Assembly (NCBI GenBank): GCA_005883255.1
Contig: VAXS01000022.1
Location: forward strand, 1-5,038
Reading direction: 5' to 3'
DNA: 5,038 nt
From: Actinomycetota bacterium
Lineage (GTDB): Bacteria; Actinomycetota; Thermoleophilia; Solirubrobacterales; Solirubrobacteraceae
This document shows, piece by piece, positions 1-5,038 of this stretch (position 1 is its first letter; the number at the start of each line of letters is the position of its first letter). A program made the translations under genes and the position numbers. A model generated the notes under the pieces. That model made no database searches. It had not been told where the DNA came from and saw only the letters and a list, made by a program, of their open reading frames with translations.

Positions 1-59
1 CTCGCCCGAAGCCCGAGATCCCGGGCGCGGACCTCGAGGTCGACATCGTCCCGGAGGGC

Positions 60-584
60 ATGGATCCCCTCGCCCGCGCCGAGGCCGAGGAGGCGGCGGC
101 CGCCCTGGTCGAGGCGCCCGAGACCGAGGCGCCGGTCGCCGAAGAGCCCGGGGAGGAGCCCGGCCCGGTCACCCAGGCCGCCATCGACCTGGCCGCCGGC
201 GCGCGCTACACCGCCACCGGCAAGCGCAAGACGGCCGTGGCCCGCGTCATCCTCAAGCCCGGCAGCGGCGAGTACACGATCAACGGACGGCCACTGGACG
301 CGCACTTCCCCCGCCCCACGCTCCAGCGCAACATCCGCCAGCCGCTGGAGACCGTGGGCTACGACTCGCGCATGGACGTGATGGCGACCCTGCACGGCGG
401 CGGCGTCTCCGCGCAGGCCGGCGCGCTGCGACACGGCATCTCCCGCGCGCTGATCGACGCCGACCCGAACCTGCGCTCGGAGCTCAAGCGCCGCGGCTTC
501 CTCACCCGCGATCCGCGGGTGAAGGAGCGCAAGAAGGCCGGCCTCAAGAAGGCGCGCAAGCGCCCGCAGTTCTCGAAGCGGTAA
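60..584 (+). CDS. rpsI: 30S ribosomal protein S9 with acidic N-terminal extension (start uncertain, may begin upstream of the window)
   Basis: S9 is a small-subunit head protein whose basic C-terminal tail reaches towards the P-site tRNA. From ATG 60 the product is 174 residues, against about 130 for the family. The conserved core starts near residue 49 with [15 protein letters not shown] and runs through the [19 protein letters not shown] block (about 113-131) to the hallmark tail [16 protein letters not shown]...[14 protein letters not shown]. Residues 1-48 are an Ala/Glu/Pro-rich acidic extension with 12 acidic residues and a single Arg, opposite in charge to the tail. The start is doubtful: GGAGGG at 53-58 leaves only one base before ATG 60, too close for normal initiation. 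The same frame is open with no stop from base 3 to 59 and contains no ATG, GTG or TTG there, so translation may begin before the window. ATG 60 is the only start codon available before the core. The core identification is near certain; the 5' boundary is not. Confidence 0.93.
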   Translation: MDPLARAEAEEAAAALVEAPETEAPVAEEPGEEPGPVTQAAIDLAAGARYTATGKRKTAVARVILKPGSGEYTINGRPLDAHFPRPTLQRNIRQPLETVGYDSRMDVMATLHGGGVSAQAGALRHGISRALIDADPNLRSELKRRGFLTRDPRVKERKKAGLKKARKRPQFSKR

Positions 585-593
585 CGTCGCGCG

Positions 594-1922
594 GTGTCGC
601 GCAACCTCTTCGGGACGGATGGCGTCCGGGGCGTCGCCGGCGAGCGGATCACCGCCGAGCTCGCTCTCGGCCTGGCCTCCGCCGCCACCCGATTGGCCGT
701 CCCCGAGGCCGGCCGCGGCCCCCAGGTCCTGGTCATCCGCGACACCCGCGAGTCAGGCGAGATGCTGGAGGCCGGCATCGCGGCCGGCGTGGCCGCGGCC
801 GGCGGCGACGCGCTGCTGGGCGGCGTCCTGCCCACCCCCGCCGCGCCGCTCCTGCTCCGCCGCTACGGGCTCGACCTCGCGGTCGTGCTGTCGGCCTCGC
901 ACAACCCCTACCGGGACAACGGGATCAAGTTCTTCGGGCCCGACGGGCACAAGCTCTCCGACCGGCGCGAGGAGGAGATCGAGGCCGTGCTCGAAGCGGG
1001 CGCGCGCCCCAACGCCGAGGCGATCGGCCGCGTCAGGACGCTCCGGGGCACCCTGGAGGACTACCTGCGCGAGCTCCACACCCGCTTCGTCGACCTCGAC
1101 CTGAGCGGCCTGCGCGTCGCCCTCGACTGCGCGAACGGCGCCGCCTACCGCGCCGCCCCGGAGATGTTCCGGCGGCTGGGCGCCGAGGTCACGGCGATCG
1201 GCGTCGAGCCCGACGGGCGCAACATCAACGACGGCTGCGGCTCGACGCACATCGACAGCCTGGCCGCCGCCGTCATCGCGGGTGGCCACGACCTGGGCTT
1301 CGCCTTCGACGGCGATGCCGACCGGGTCCTGGCCGTCGACCGGCGCGGGACCGTGGTCGACGGCGACGAGCTGATCGCCCTGGCCGCGCTTCACCTGCGC
1401 GCCGCCGGGCGCCTGGCCGGCGGGGGTGTGGCGGTCACCGTGATGGCCAACTACGGCTTCCACCACGCGATGCGGCAGGCCGGGATCGAGGTCGCCACCA
1501 CGCCCGTGGGCGACCGCTACGTGATCGAGGAGCTGCGCGGCCGGCGTTGGGTGCTCGGCGGCGAGCAGTCCGGCCACATCATCGAGATGGGCTTCTCGCC
1601 CACGGGCGACGGCATCGCCTCCGCCCTGCTCACGCTCGAGGCCCTGGGCGGCCGCGACCTGGCCGAGCGCGACGCCATGGAGAAGCTCCCCCAGCGGCTG
1701 GTGAACGTGCGCGTGGACGACCGCGACGGGCTGCTCCACGACCGGGCGCTGCGCGAGGCGATCGAGCGCGAGTCGGCGGCCCTGGAGGGCCGGGGCCGGG
1801 TCCTGGTCCGCCCCAGCGGGACCGAGCCCGTGGTGCGCGTCATGGTCGAGGCCCCCAGCGAGGACGAGGCGGCCGCGGCCTGCGAGCGCCTGGTGGCGGC
1901 ACTGCAGGCCGTCACGGCGTAA
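594..1922 (+). CDS. glmM: Phosphoglucosamine mutase GlmM
   Basis: GlmM interconverts glucosamine-6-phosphate and glucosamine-1-phosphate in the cytoplasm, the second step towards UDP-GlcNAc. The 442-residue product matches the family length (about 445). It begins at GTG 594 with (M)SRNLFGTDGVRGVAG, the standard N-terminus, which fixes the start. The catalytic phosphoserine loop SASHNPYRDNGIKFF has the phosphorylated Ser at 102. The metal-binding loop DGDADR is at 239-244 (Asp239, 241, 243). The sugar-binding loop GGEQSGH is at 322-328. The C-terminal phosphate-binding loop RPSGTEPVVRVMVE starts at 406. All four domains of the alpha-D-phosphohexomutase fold are therefore intact. GGEQSGH and the FGTDGVRG start favour GlmM over phosphomannomutase. 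It follows rpsI by nine bases with no visible Shine-Dalgarno, so translation probably depends on coupling to rpsI. The pathway partner glmS lies directly downstream. Confidence 0.97.
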   Translation: MSRNLFGTDGVRGVAGERITAELALGLASAATRLAVPEAGRGPQVLVIRDTRESGEMLEAGIAAGVAAAGGDALLGGVLPTPAAPLLLRRYGLDLAVVLSASHNPYRDNGIKFFGPDGHKLSDRREEEIEAVLEAGARPNAEAIGRVRTLRGTLEDYLRELHTRFVDLDLSGLRVALDCANGAAYRAAPEMFRRLGAEVTAIGVEPDGRNINDGCGSTHIDSLAAAVIAGGHDLGFAFDGDADRVLAVDRRGTVVDGDELIALAALHLRAAGRLAGGGVAVTVMANYGFHHAMRQAGIEVATTPVGDRYVIEELRGRRWVLGGEQSGHIIEMGFSPTGDGIASALLTLEALGGRDLAERDAMEKLPQRLVNVRVDDRDGLLHDRALREAIERESAALEGRGRVLVRPSGTEPVVRVMVEAPSEDEAAAACERLVAALQAVTA

Positions 1923-1976
1923 CCGCCAGCCCGGCACGCCCGCTTGCACCCCTGGCGGACGACCGCCCTCGGCGGT

Positions 1977-1982
1977 TAGAAT
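1977..1982 (+). promoter_or_regulatory. Candidate -10 element for glmS
   Basis: TAGAAT, preceded by T at 1976, matches the bacterial -10 consensus TATAAT at five of six positions and stands out in a very GC-rich gap. It lies 75 bases before the glmS ATG. No good -35 box is seen at 16-18 bases; TTGCAC at 1944-1949 is -35-like but 27 bases away, too far for a normal promoter. If it is used, the transcript would start near 1989 and carry the two downstream hairpins in its leader. Confidence 0.3.
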
Positions 1983-2014
1983 GCGTGGCTCCGCCCGCAG
2001 TCGGAGCGGGTCGG

Positions 2015-2037
2015 GAGAGCCGCCGGTCGCGGCTCTC
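2015..2037 (+). other. Perfect 9-bp hairpin in the glmS leader
   Basis: GAGAGCCGC (2015-2023) and GCGGCTCTC (2029-2037) are exact reverse complements around a five-base loop, CGGTC. The stem ends nine bases before the ribosome binding site of glmS. It is followed by ATTCGTT rather than a proper T-tract, so it is at best a poor intrinsic terminator. It could instead be an attenuator-like or transcript-stabilising stem. The structure is read directly from sequence; the function is unknown. Confidence 0.5.
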
Positions 2038-2046
2038 ATTCGTTCC

Positions 2047-2052
2047 GGAGGT
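2047..2052 (+). promoter_or_regulatory. Ribosome binding site of glmS
   Basis: GGAGGT lies five bases before ATG 2058. It is a near-complete Shine-Dalgarno sequence at good spacing, one of the two strong sites in the window (the other precedes acpS). It supports independent initiation of glmS rather than coupling to glmM. Confidence 0.8.
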
Positions 2053-2057
2053 CCACC

Positions 2058-3920
2058 ATGTGCGGAATCGTCGGCTACGTCGGGCATCGTCCCGTGCAGG
2101 ACCTGCTCCTCGCGGGGCTGGAGAAGCTCGAATACCGCGGCTACGACAGCGCCGGGATCTCGGTGATCTGCGACGGGCTCGTGGACTCGGTGCGCGCCGT
2201 GGGCAACCTCAGCGCGCTGCGCGACGCGGTTGCCGCCCGCGAGGACGGCGACGGCGGGGTGGCCGTGGCCGCCCGCGTGGCCACCGTCGGCATCGGGCAC
2301 ACCCGCTGGGCCACGCACGGCCGCGTGTCGGAGGCGAACGCCCATCCGCACTTCGACACCGAGAGCACGGTCCACATCGTCCTCAACGGGATCGTGGAGA
2401 ACCACCTGGCGCTACGCGAGCGCCTCGCCGCCGAGGGCTGTGTGTTCACCTCCGAGACCGACGCCGAGGTCGTGGCCCACCTGGTGTCGCGCCACCACCA
2501 CGACGACCTCTCCGAGGCCGTGCGCCTGGCCTACAACGAGCTGCAGGGCCACTACGCGTTCGTCGCCCTGGCCGGCGACGAGCCCGAGCGCCTGGTGGGC
2601 GCTCGCAAGGAGTGCCCGCTGATCGTGGGCCGCGGCGAGGGCGAGACGTTCCTGGCCTCCGCGATCCCCGCCTTCCTGCGCGACACCCGCCGCGTCCAGT
2701 ACATCGACAACGGCGAGATCGTGACGATCGGGCGCGACGGCGCGACCTTCCAGAACGCGGCTGGCGAGCCGCTCGACCGGGAGATCGTGGAGATCGACTG
2801 GGACGCCGACACCGCCGAGAAGGGCGGCTTCGAGACGTTCATGCTCAAGGAGATCCACGAGCAGGCGGACGCGCTGGCGGAGACGATCTTCGACCGTACG
2901 GTCCGCGAGGACGGCGTGGACGTGGGCGAGATGGGCGCCGTGGACGATCAGCTGCTGCGCTCACTGCGCCGCATCGTGATCGTGGCCTGCGGCACCTCCT
3001 ACCACGCCGGCCTGGTCGGCCGCTACGCGATCGAGGAGTGGGCGCGCGTGCCGGTGGAGATGGACATCGCCTCCGAGTACCGCTACCGCAACCCGGTGGT
3101 GGGCCCCGGCGACCTGGTGGTCGGGATCTCCCAGTCGGGCGAGACCGCGGACACGCTGGCGGCCATGCGCCTGGCCCGCGAGCGCGGGGCCACGGTGCTG
3201 GCGGTGACCAACGTGATGGGCTCGCAGGCCACGCGCGACTCCGACGGCACGCTGTTCACCCGGGCCGGCCTGGAGATCGGGGTTGCGGCCACCAAGACGT
3301 TCGTCTGCCAGGTCGCCGCGATGTACCTGCTGGCGCTGCGCCTGGCCGAGCTGCGCGGCACGCTCCCGACCGAGCGCCTGCGCGCCCTGGTCGCCGGGCT
3401 CAAGCAGCTTCCCCACCACGTGGGCGAGCTGATCGCGCGGGTCGACCAGCCGGTGCGGGCCATCGCCGCCGAGCACTGGGAGTCGAGCTTCTTCCTCTAC
3501 CTGGGCCGCCACGTGGGACTGCCGGTGGCGCTGGAGGGCGCGCTCAAGCTCAAGGAGATCTCCTACATCGCCACCGACGCCTACGCCGCCGGCGAGATGA
3601 AGCACGGCCCGATCGCGCTGCTCGACGAGTCCACCCCGGTGGTGTGCGTGGCCACCGACTCGCCGGTGCTGGAGAAGGTGGTCTCGAACATGCAGGAGGT
3701 GCGCGCGCGCGGCGCCCACGTGATCGCCGTGGCCTCCGACGGCAACGAGGAGATCCCGGGCCAGGCCGAGCGGACGATCGCGATCCCCCGCACCGACTGG
3801 ATGCTCCAGCCGATGCTGGCGGTCATCCCCCTGCAGCTGCTGGCCTACCGGATCGCCCGCCACCGCGGCCTCAACGTCGACCAGCCCCGCAACCTGGCGA
3901 AGACCGTCACCGTCGAGTGA
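2058..3920 (+). CDS. glmS: Glutamine-fructose-6-phosphate aminotransferase (isomerizing) GlmS
   Basis: GlmS makes glucosamine-6-phosphate from fructose-6-phosphate using ammonia from glutamine, the first committed step to UDP-GlcNAc. The product is 620 residues (E. coli, 609). The N-terminal class II glutaminase domain (about 1-235) begins MCGIVGYVG, with Cys2 as the nucleophile exposed after Met removal. EYRGYDSAG follows, then HTRWATHG (81-88), the oxyanion pair Asn110-Gly111 and SETDAE with Asp135. The first SIS domain carries ACGTSYHAG (310-318) and SQSGETADT (358-366). The second carries the active-site stretch around ALEGALKLKE, with Glu500 and His516 at the positions of the isomerase catalytic residues. 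The C-tail DQPRNLAKTVTVE supplies the conserved Lys615. The protein is complete. Residues about 61-76 (REDGDGGVAVAARVA region) look like a short insertion relative to the E. coli enzyme. Its stop overlaps the GTG start of the next gene. Confidence 0.98.
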   Translation: MCGIVGYVGHRPVQDLLLAGLEKLEYRGYDSAGISVICDGLVDSVRAVGNLSALRDAVAAREDGDGGVAVAARVATVGIGHTRWATHGRVSEANAHPHFDTESTVHIVLNGIVENHLALRERLAAEGCVFTSETDAEVVAHLVSRHHHDDLSEAVRLAYNELQGHYAFVALAGDEPERLVGARKECPLIVGRGEGETFLASAIPAFLRDTRRVQYIDNGEIVTIGRDGATFQNAAGEPLDREIVEIDWDADTAEKGGFETFMLKEIHEQADALAETIFDRTVREDGVDVGEMGAVDDQLLRSLRRIVIVACGTSYHAGLVGRYAIEEWARVPVEMDIASEYRYRNPVVGPGDLVVGISQSGETADTLAAMRLARERGATVLAVTNVMGSQATRDSDGTLFTRAGLEIGVAATKTFVCQVAAMYLLALRLAELRGTLPTERLRALVAGLKQLPHHVGELIARVDQPVRAIAAEHWESSFFLYLGRHVGLPVALEGALKLKEISYIATDAYAAGEMKHGPIALLDESTPVVCVATDSPVLEKVVSNMQEVRARGAHVIAVASDGNEEIPGQAERTIAIPRTDWMLQPMLAVIPLQLLAYRIARHRGLNVDQPRNLAKTVTVE

Positions 3921-4456
3921 CCCCCACCCTGACCGACGGGGTCGTGACGCTGCGGCCCTGGCGGGCGGAGGACGTGGACGCCGTGGTGGGGATCTGCCAG
4001 GACCCCGAGATCGTCCGCTTCACGCGGATCCCGGTCCCGTACACCCGCGACGACGCGCTGATGTTCCTGGCCCAGCAGGTGGCCCGGGAGCAGCGCGGCG
4101 ACGTCGCCTCCTTCGCGATCGCCGACGCCGCCGGCGAGGCCGTGCTGGGCTCGATCGACGTGCGGCCCACCGCCGAGGGCCGGGCCACCATCGGCTACCT
4201 GGTGGCGGCGCCGGCGCGCGGCCGGGGGGTGGCGAGCCGCGCCGTCCGGTTGCTCTCGCGCTGGGCCCTGGAGGAGCTGGGCCTGGCGCGGCTGGAGATC
4301 CACGTGCGTCCGGACAACCCGGCGTCGCAGCGGGTGGCGGAGCGGGCGGGCTTTCGCCGGGAAGGCGTCCTGCGCTCCTACCTGGAGTCCCGGGGGGAGC
4401 GCCACGACGCGATGATCTTCTCCCTGCTGCCCGAGGACGTAGGATCGGCGTCGTGA
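3917..4456 (+). CDS. GNAT family N-acetyltransferase, RimJ/RimL-like
   Basis: This 179-residue protein has the GNAT fold pattern of the RimJ/RimL group. The N-terminus (M)TPTLTDGVVTLRPWRAEDVDAVV is the usual first strand and helix, IGYLVAAPARGRGVASRAVRLL (about 92-113) holds the acetyl-CoA pyrophosphate loop R-x-x-G-x-A (101-106), and IHVRPDNPASQRVAERAGFRREG (128-150) is the typical C-terminal motif. The start is GTG 3917, sharing GTGA with the glmS stop; homology begins immediately after it, and no Shine-Dalgarno is visible, so translation is probably by re-initiation. The same frame stays open far upstream through glmS, but that part is a compositional shadow. Members of this group acetylate protein N-termini (ribosomal proteins, EF-Tu), antibiotics or small amines, so the substrate cannot be read from the sequence. 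Coupling to glmS suggests, but does not show, a link to amino-sugar or ribosome metabolism. Confidence 0.9.
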   Translation: MTPTLTDGVVTLRPWRAEDVDAVVGICQDPEIVRFTRIPVPYTRDDALMFLAQQVAREQRGDVASFAIADAAGEAVLGSIDVRPTAEGRATIGYLVAAPARGRGVASRAVRLLSRWALEELGLARLEIHVRPDNPASQRVAERAGFRREGVLRSYLESRGERHDAMIFSLLPEDVGSAS

Positions 4457-4474
4457 GCGGAGCGAAGCGGAGCG
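4457..4474 (+). repeat. Tandem direct repeat of an 8-mer
   Basis: GCGGAGCG occurs at 4457-4464 and again at 4467-4474, separated by AA, starting immediately after the stop codon of the acetyltransferase gene. The ten-base period is close to one helical turn. Such G/C-rich purine repeats after stop codons are often dispersed in high-GC genomes. No protein-binding role can be claimed. Confidence 0.5.
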
Positions 4475-4478
4475 GTTA

Positions 4479-4499
4479 CGCGGGGCCGGAGGCCCCGCG
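4479..4499 (+). other. Perfect 9-bp GC hairpin downstream of the acetyltransferase gene
   Basis: CGCGGGGCC (4479-4487) and GGCCCCGCG (4491-4499) are exact reverse complements around a GGA triloop, giving a very stable all-GC stem. No T-tract follows, so it is not a classical intrinsic terminator. In GC-rich Actinomycetota such T-less stems are sometimes found at transcript ends or as RNA-stabilising elements. It separates the glmS-GNAT pair from acpS. Confidence 0.55.
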
Positions 4500-4520
4500 C
4501 CGGCATCAAGAGCGCCGACC

Positions 4521-4529
4521 GGAGGGAGG
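4521..4529 (+). promoter_or_regulatory. Ribosome binding site of acpS
   Basis: GGAGGGAGG ends six bases before GTG 4536. It contains two overlapping Shine-Dalgarno cores and decides this start for acpS, which also fits the conserved family N-terminus. Confidence 0.8.
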
Positions 4530-4535
4530 CGCAGG

Positions 4536-4877
4536 GTGACCGTCGGCCTCGACTTGCTGGAGATCGACCGCTTGGAGCGGGCGCTGCGGCGGCACCCGCG
4601 CCTGGCGCAGCGGCTGTTCACGCCGGCCGAGCGGGCCTACGCCGCCGCGCGGGCCCGGCCCGCCCAGCACCTGGCCGCCCGGTTCTGCGCCAAGGAGGCG
4701 GTGGCCAAGGCGCTGCGCCTGGAGGCCTGGAGCTGGCAGGACGTGGAGGTCGGCCCCGAGGGGCGCGTGGCCCTGCACGGCGCCGCCGACCGGCGGGCCC
4801 GCGAGTCCGGCGCGCGCGTGCAGGTCTCGCTCACGCACTCGCGCGGGCTGGCGGCGGCCGTGGCGCTGGTGGAATGA
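4536..4877 (+). CDS. acpS: Holo-[acyl-carrier-protein] synthase AcpS
   Basis: AcpS moves 4'-phosphopantetheine from coenzyme A to the serine of acyl carrier protein, turning on fatty acid synthesis in the cytoplasm. The 113-residue product is slightly shorter than usual (about 120-126). It opens with VGLDLLEIDRLERAL, with Mg2+-binding Asp6 in the GxDxxEIxR signature. The second signature is ARFCAKEAVAKAL, with Glu54 and Lys58 at the metal and catalytic positions. The C-terminal motif is QVSLTHSRGLAAAVAL with His101. Start GTG 4536 has a strong ribosome binding site and matches the family N-terminus. The loop after AVAKAL reads RLEAWSWQDVEV, lacking the GTG-containing turn normally found there; this accounts for part of the shortness. 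The 3' end overlaps the next gene by ATGA, indicating translational coupling. Confidence 0.95.
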   Translation: MTVGLDLLEIDRLERALRRHPRLAQRLFTPAERAYAAARARPAQHLAARFCAKEAVAKALRLEAWSWQDVEVGPEGRVALHGAADRRARESGARVQVSLTHSRGLAAAVALVE

Positions 4878-5038
4878 CCGACCTCCCGGGCTGGCTCGAC
4901 CCGCTTCCCGACGCCGGCCAGATGCGGGCGATCGACGCCTGGGCGATCGAGGGGCAGGGGGTGCCCTCCCTCGACCTGATGGAGCGCGCGGGGACCGGCG
5001 TGGCCCGGCTGGTGGCCGAGCGGGCGCCCGCCGGGCGC
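4874..5038 (+). CDS. nnr: NAD(P)H-hydrate epimerase, YjeF_N domain (partial, 3' end outside window)
   Basis: The first 55 residues run off the right edge. They include the diagnostic opening of the YjeF_N domain: LPDAGQMRAIDAWAIEGQGV (11-30) followed by PSLDLMERAG (31-40). The family has the pattern (A)xxMRxxDxxAIexxGIPsxxLMExAG. These enzymes epimerise damaged R/S NAD(P)H hydrates so that a dehydratase can restore NAD(P)H. In many bacteria the epimerase is fused to a C-terminal ADP/ATP-dependent dehydratase (YjeF_C); whether that is so here lies outside the window. ATG 4874 overlaps the acpS stop (ATGA) and no separate strong ribosome binding site is present, so it is translated by coupling. 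The acpS-epimerase neighbourhood, often followed by alr and the tsa genes in Actinomycetota, supports the call. Confidence 0.92.
   Translation, partial: MTDLPGWLDPLPDAGQMRAIDAWAIEGQGVPSLDLMERAGTGVARLVAERAPAGR

Larger units (their letters stand above)
1923..2057 (+). promoter_or_regulatory. Structured glmM-glmS intergenic region / glmS leader
   Basis: This is the longest non-coding stretch in the window (135 bases). It is dense in inverted repeats. CCGCCAG 1923-1929 can pair with CTGGCGG 1952-1958. ACCGCC 1962-1967 can pair with GGCGGT 1971-1976. GCTCCG 1988-1993 can pair with CGGAGC 2002-2007. GAGAGCCGC 2015-2023 can pair perfectly with GCGGCTCTC 2029-2037. It ends in a good ribosome binding site. 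The region probably holds both the end of the rpsI-glmM transcript and the start of the glmS transcript. It does not resemble the glmS ribozyme core of Bacillota, and I cannot assign it to a known riboswitch. A regulatory role is inferred from position and structure only. Confidence 0.45.

Noticed and set aside
1944..1982. A full sigma-70 promoter from TTGCAC (1944-1949) and TAGAAT (1977-1982)
   Set aside because: The spacing is 27 bases, far from the normal 16-18, so only the -10-like box is retained, with low confidence.
1923..2057. A glmS ribozyme riboswitch upstream of glmS
   Set aside because: The gap is in the right place but I do not see the conserved cleavage-site and core sequences of the Bacillota ribozyme. 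The pairing pattern is a series of simple hairpins, not its nested pseudoknots.
1981..2166. A 61-codon small open frame in the glmS leader
   Set aside because: It overlaps the hairpins and the first part of glmS, has no ribosome binding site, and its composition is that of shifted-frame GC-rich DNA.
753..2405. A 550-codon open frame on the minus strand across glmM and the start of glmS
   Set aside because: It is antisense to two confidently assigned genes, low in complexity, without recognisable motifs, and crosses the intergenic region. GC-driven shadow.
2961..3863. A 300-codon minus-strand open frame inside glmS
   Set aside because: It is wholly antisense to the conserved SIS domains of GlmS, with His/Gly/Ala/Arg-rich composition and no family motif.
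1547..4456. A 969-codon open frame running through the end of glmM, all of glmS and into the GNAT gene
   Set aside because: The part before 3917 is an Arg/Gly/Pro/Ala-rich translation of glmM and glmS in a shifted frame, a typical artefact of high GC where stops are rare. Only the last 179 codons match a protein family.
4479..4499. A classical rho-independent terminator after the GNAT gene
   Set aside because: The stem is strong but no T-run follows, so I list it only as a hairpin of unknown function.

Overview
The window is a very GC-rich housekeeping segment (well over 70% G+C by eye, with strong G/C preference at third codon positions). All genes lie on the + strand and are tightly packed. 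The gene order rpsI - glmM - glmS - GNAT - acpS - NAD(P)H-hydrate epimerase is typical of Actinomycetota. The extended acidic S9 N-terminus and base composition would suit a deep-branching class such as Thermoleophilia, but that placement is inference and no species can be named.

Layout: (1) 1-584, ribosomal protein S9. Its frame is open to the left edge, so its true start is uncertain. (2) 594-1922, phosphoglucosamine mutase GlmM, nine bases after S9. (3) 1923-2057, a 135-base gap dense in inverted repeats. It holds a candidate -10 box and ends in a strong ribosome binding site for glmS. (4) 2058-3920, glucosamine-6-phosphate synthase GlmS, complete with all catalytic motifs. (5) 3917-4456, a RimJ/RimL-like GNAT acetyltransferase overlapping the glmS stop by GTGA. 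(6) 4457-4535, a 79-base gap with an 8-base tandem direct repeat, a perfect GC hairpin and a strong ribosome binding site. (7) 4536-4877, holo-[acyl-carrier-protein] synthase AcpS. (8) 4874 to the right edge, the N-terminus of an NAD(P)H-hydrate epimerase (YjeF_N), overlapping acpS by ATGA.

Function: GlmS makes glucosamine-6-phosphate from fructose-6-phosphate and glutamine. GlmM isomerises it to glucosamine-1-phosphate, which GlmU (not in the window) turns into UDP-GlcNAc for the cell wall. AcpS activates acyl carrier protein for fatty acid synthesis, and the epimerase repairs hydrated NAD(P)H. The segment therefore joins translation, envelope precursor supply, lipid synthesis and cofactor repair, as is common at this conserved locus.

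I found no mobile element, CRISPR array, RNA gene, toxin or defence system, and nothing that looks like a wholly new system. The points most worth a second look are the S9 frame running off the left edge (possible long extension or L13-S9 fusion), the structured glmS leader with interchangeable pairing segments, the small repeat/hairpin element before acpS, and the GNAT coupled to glmS.
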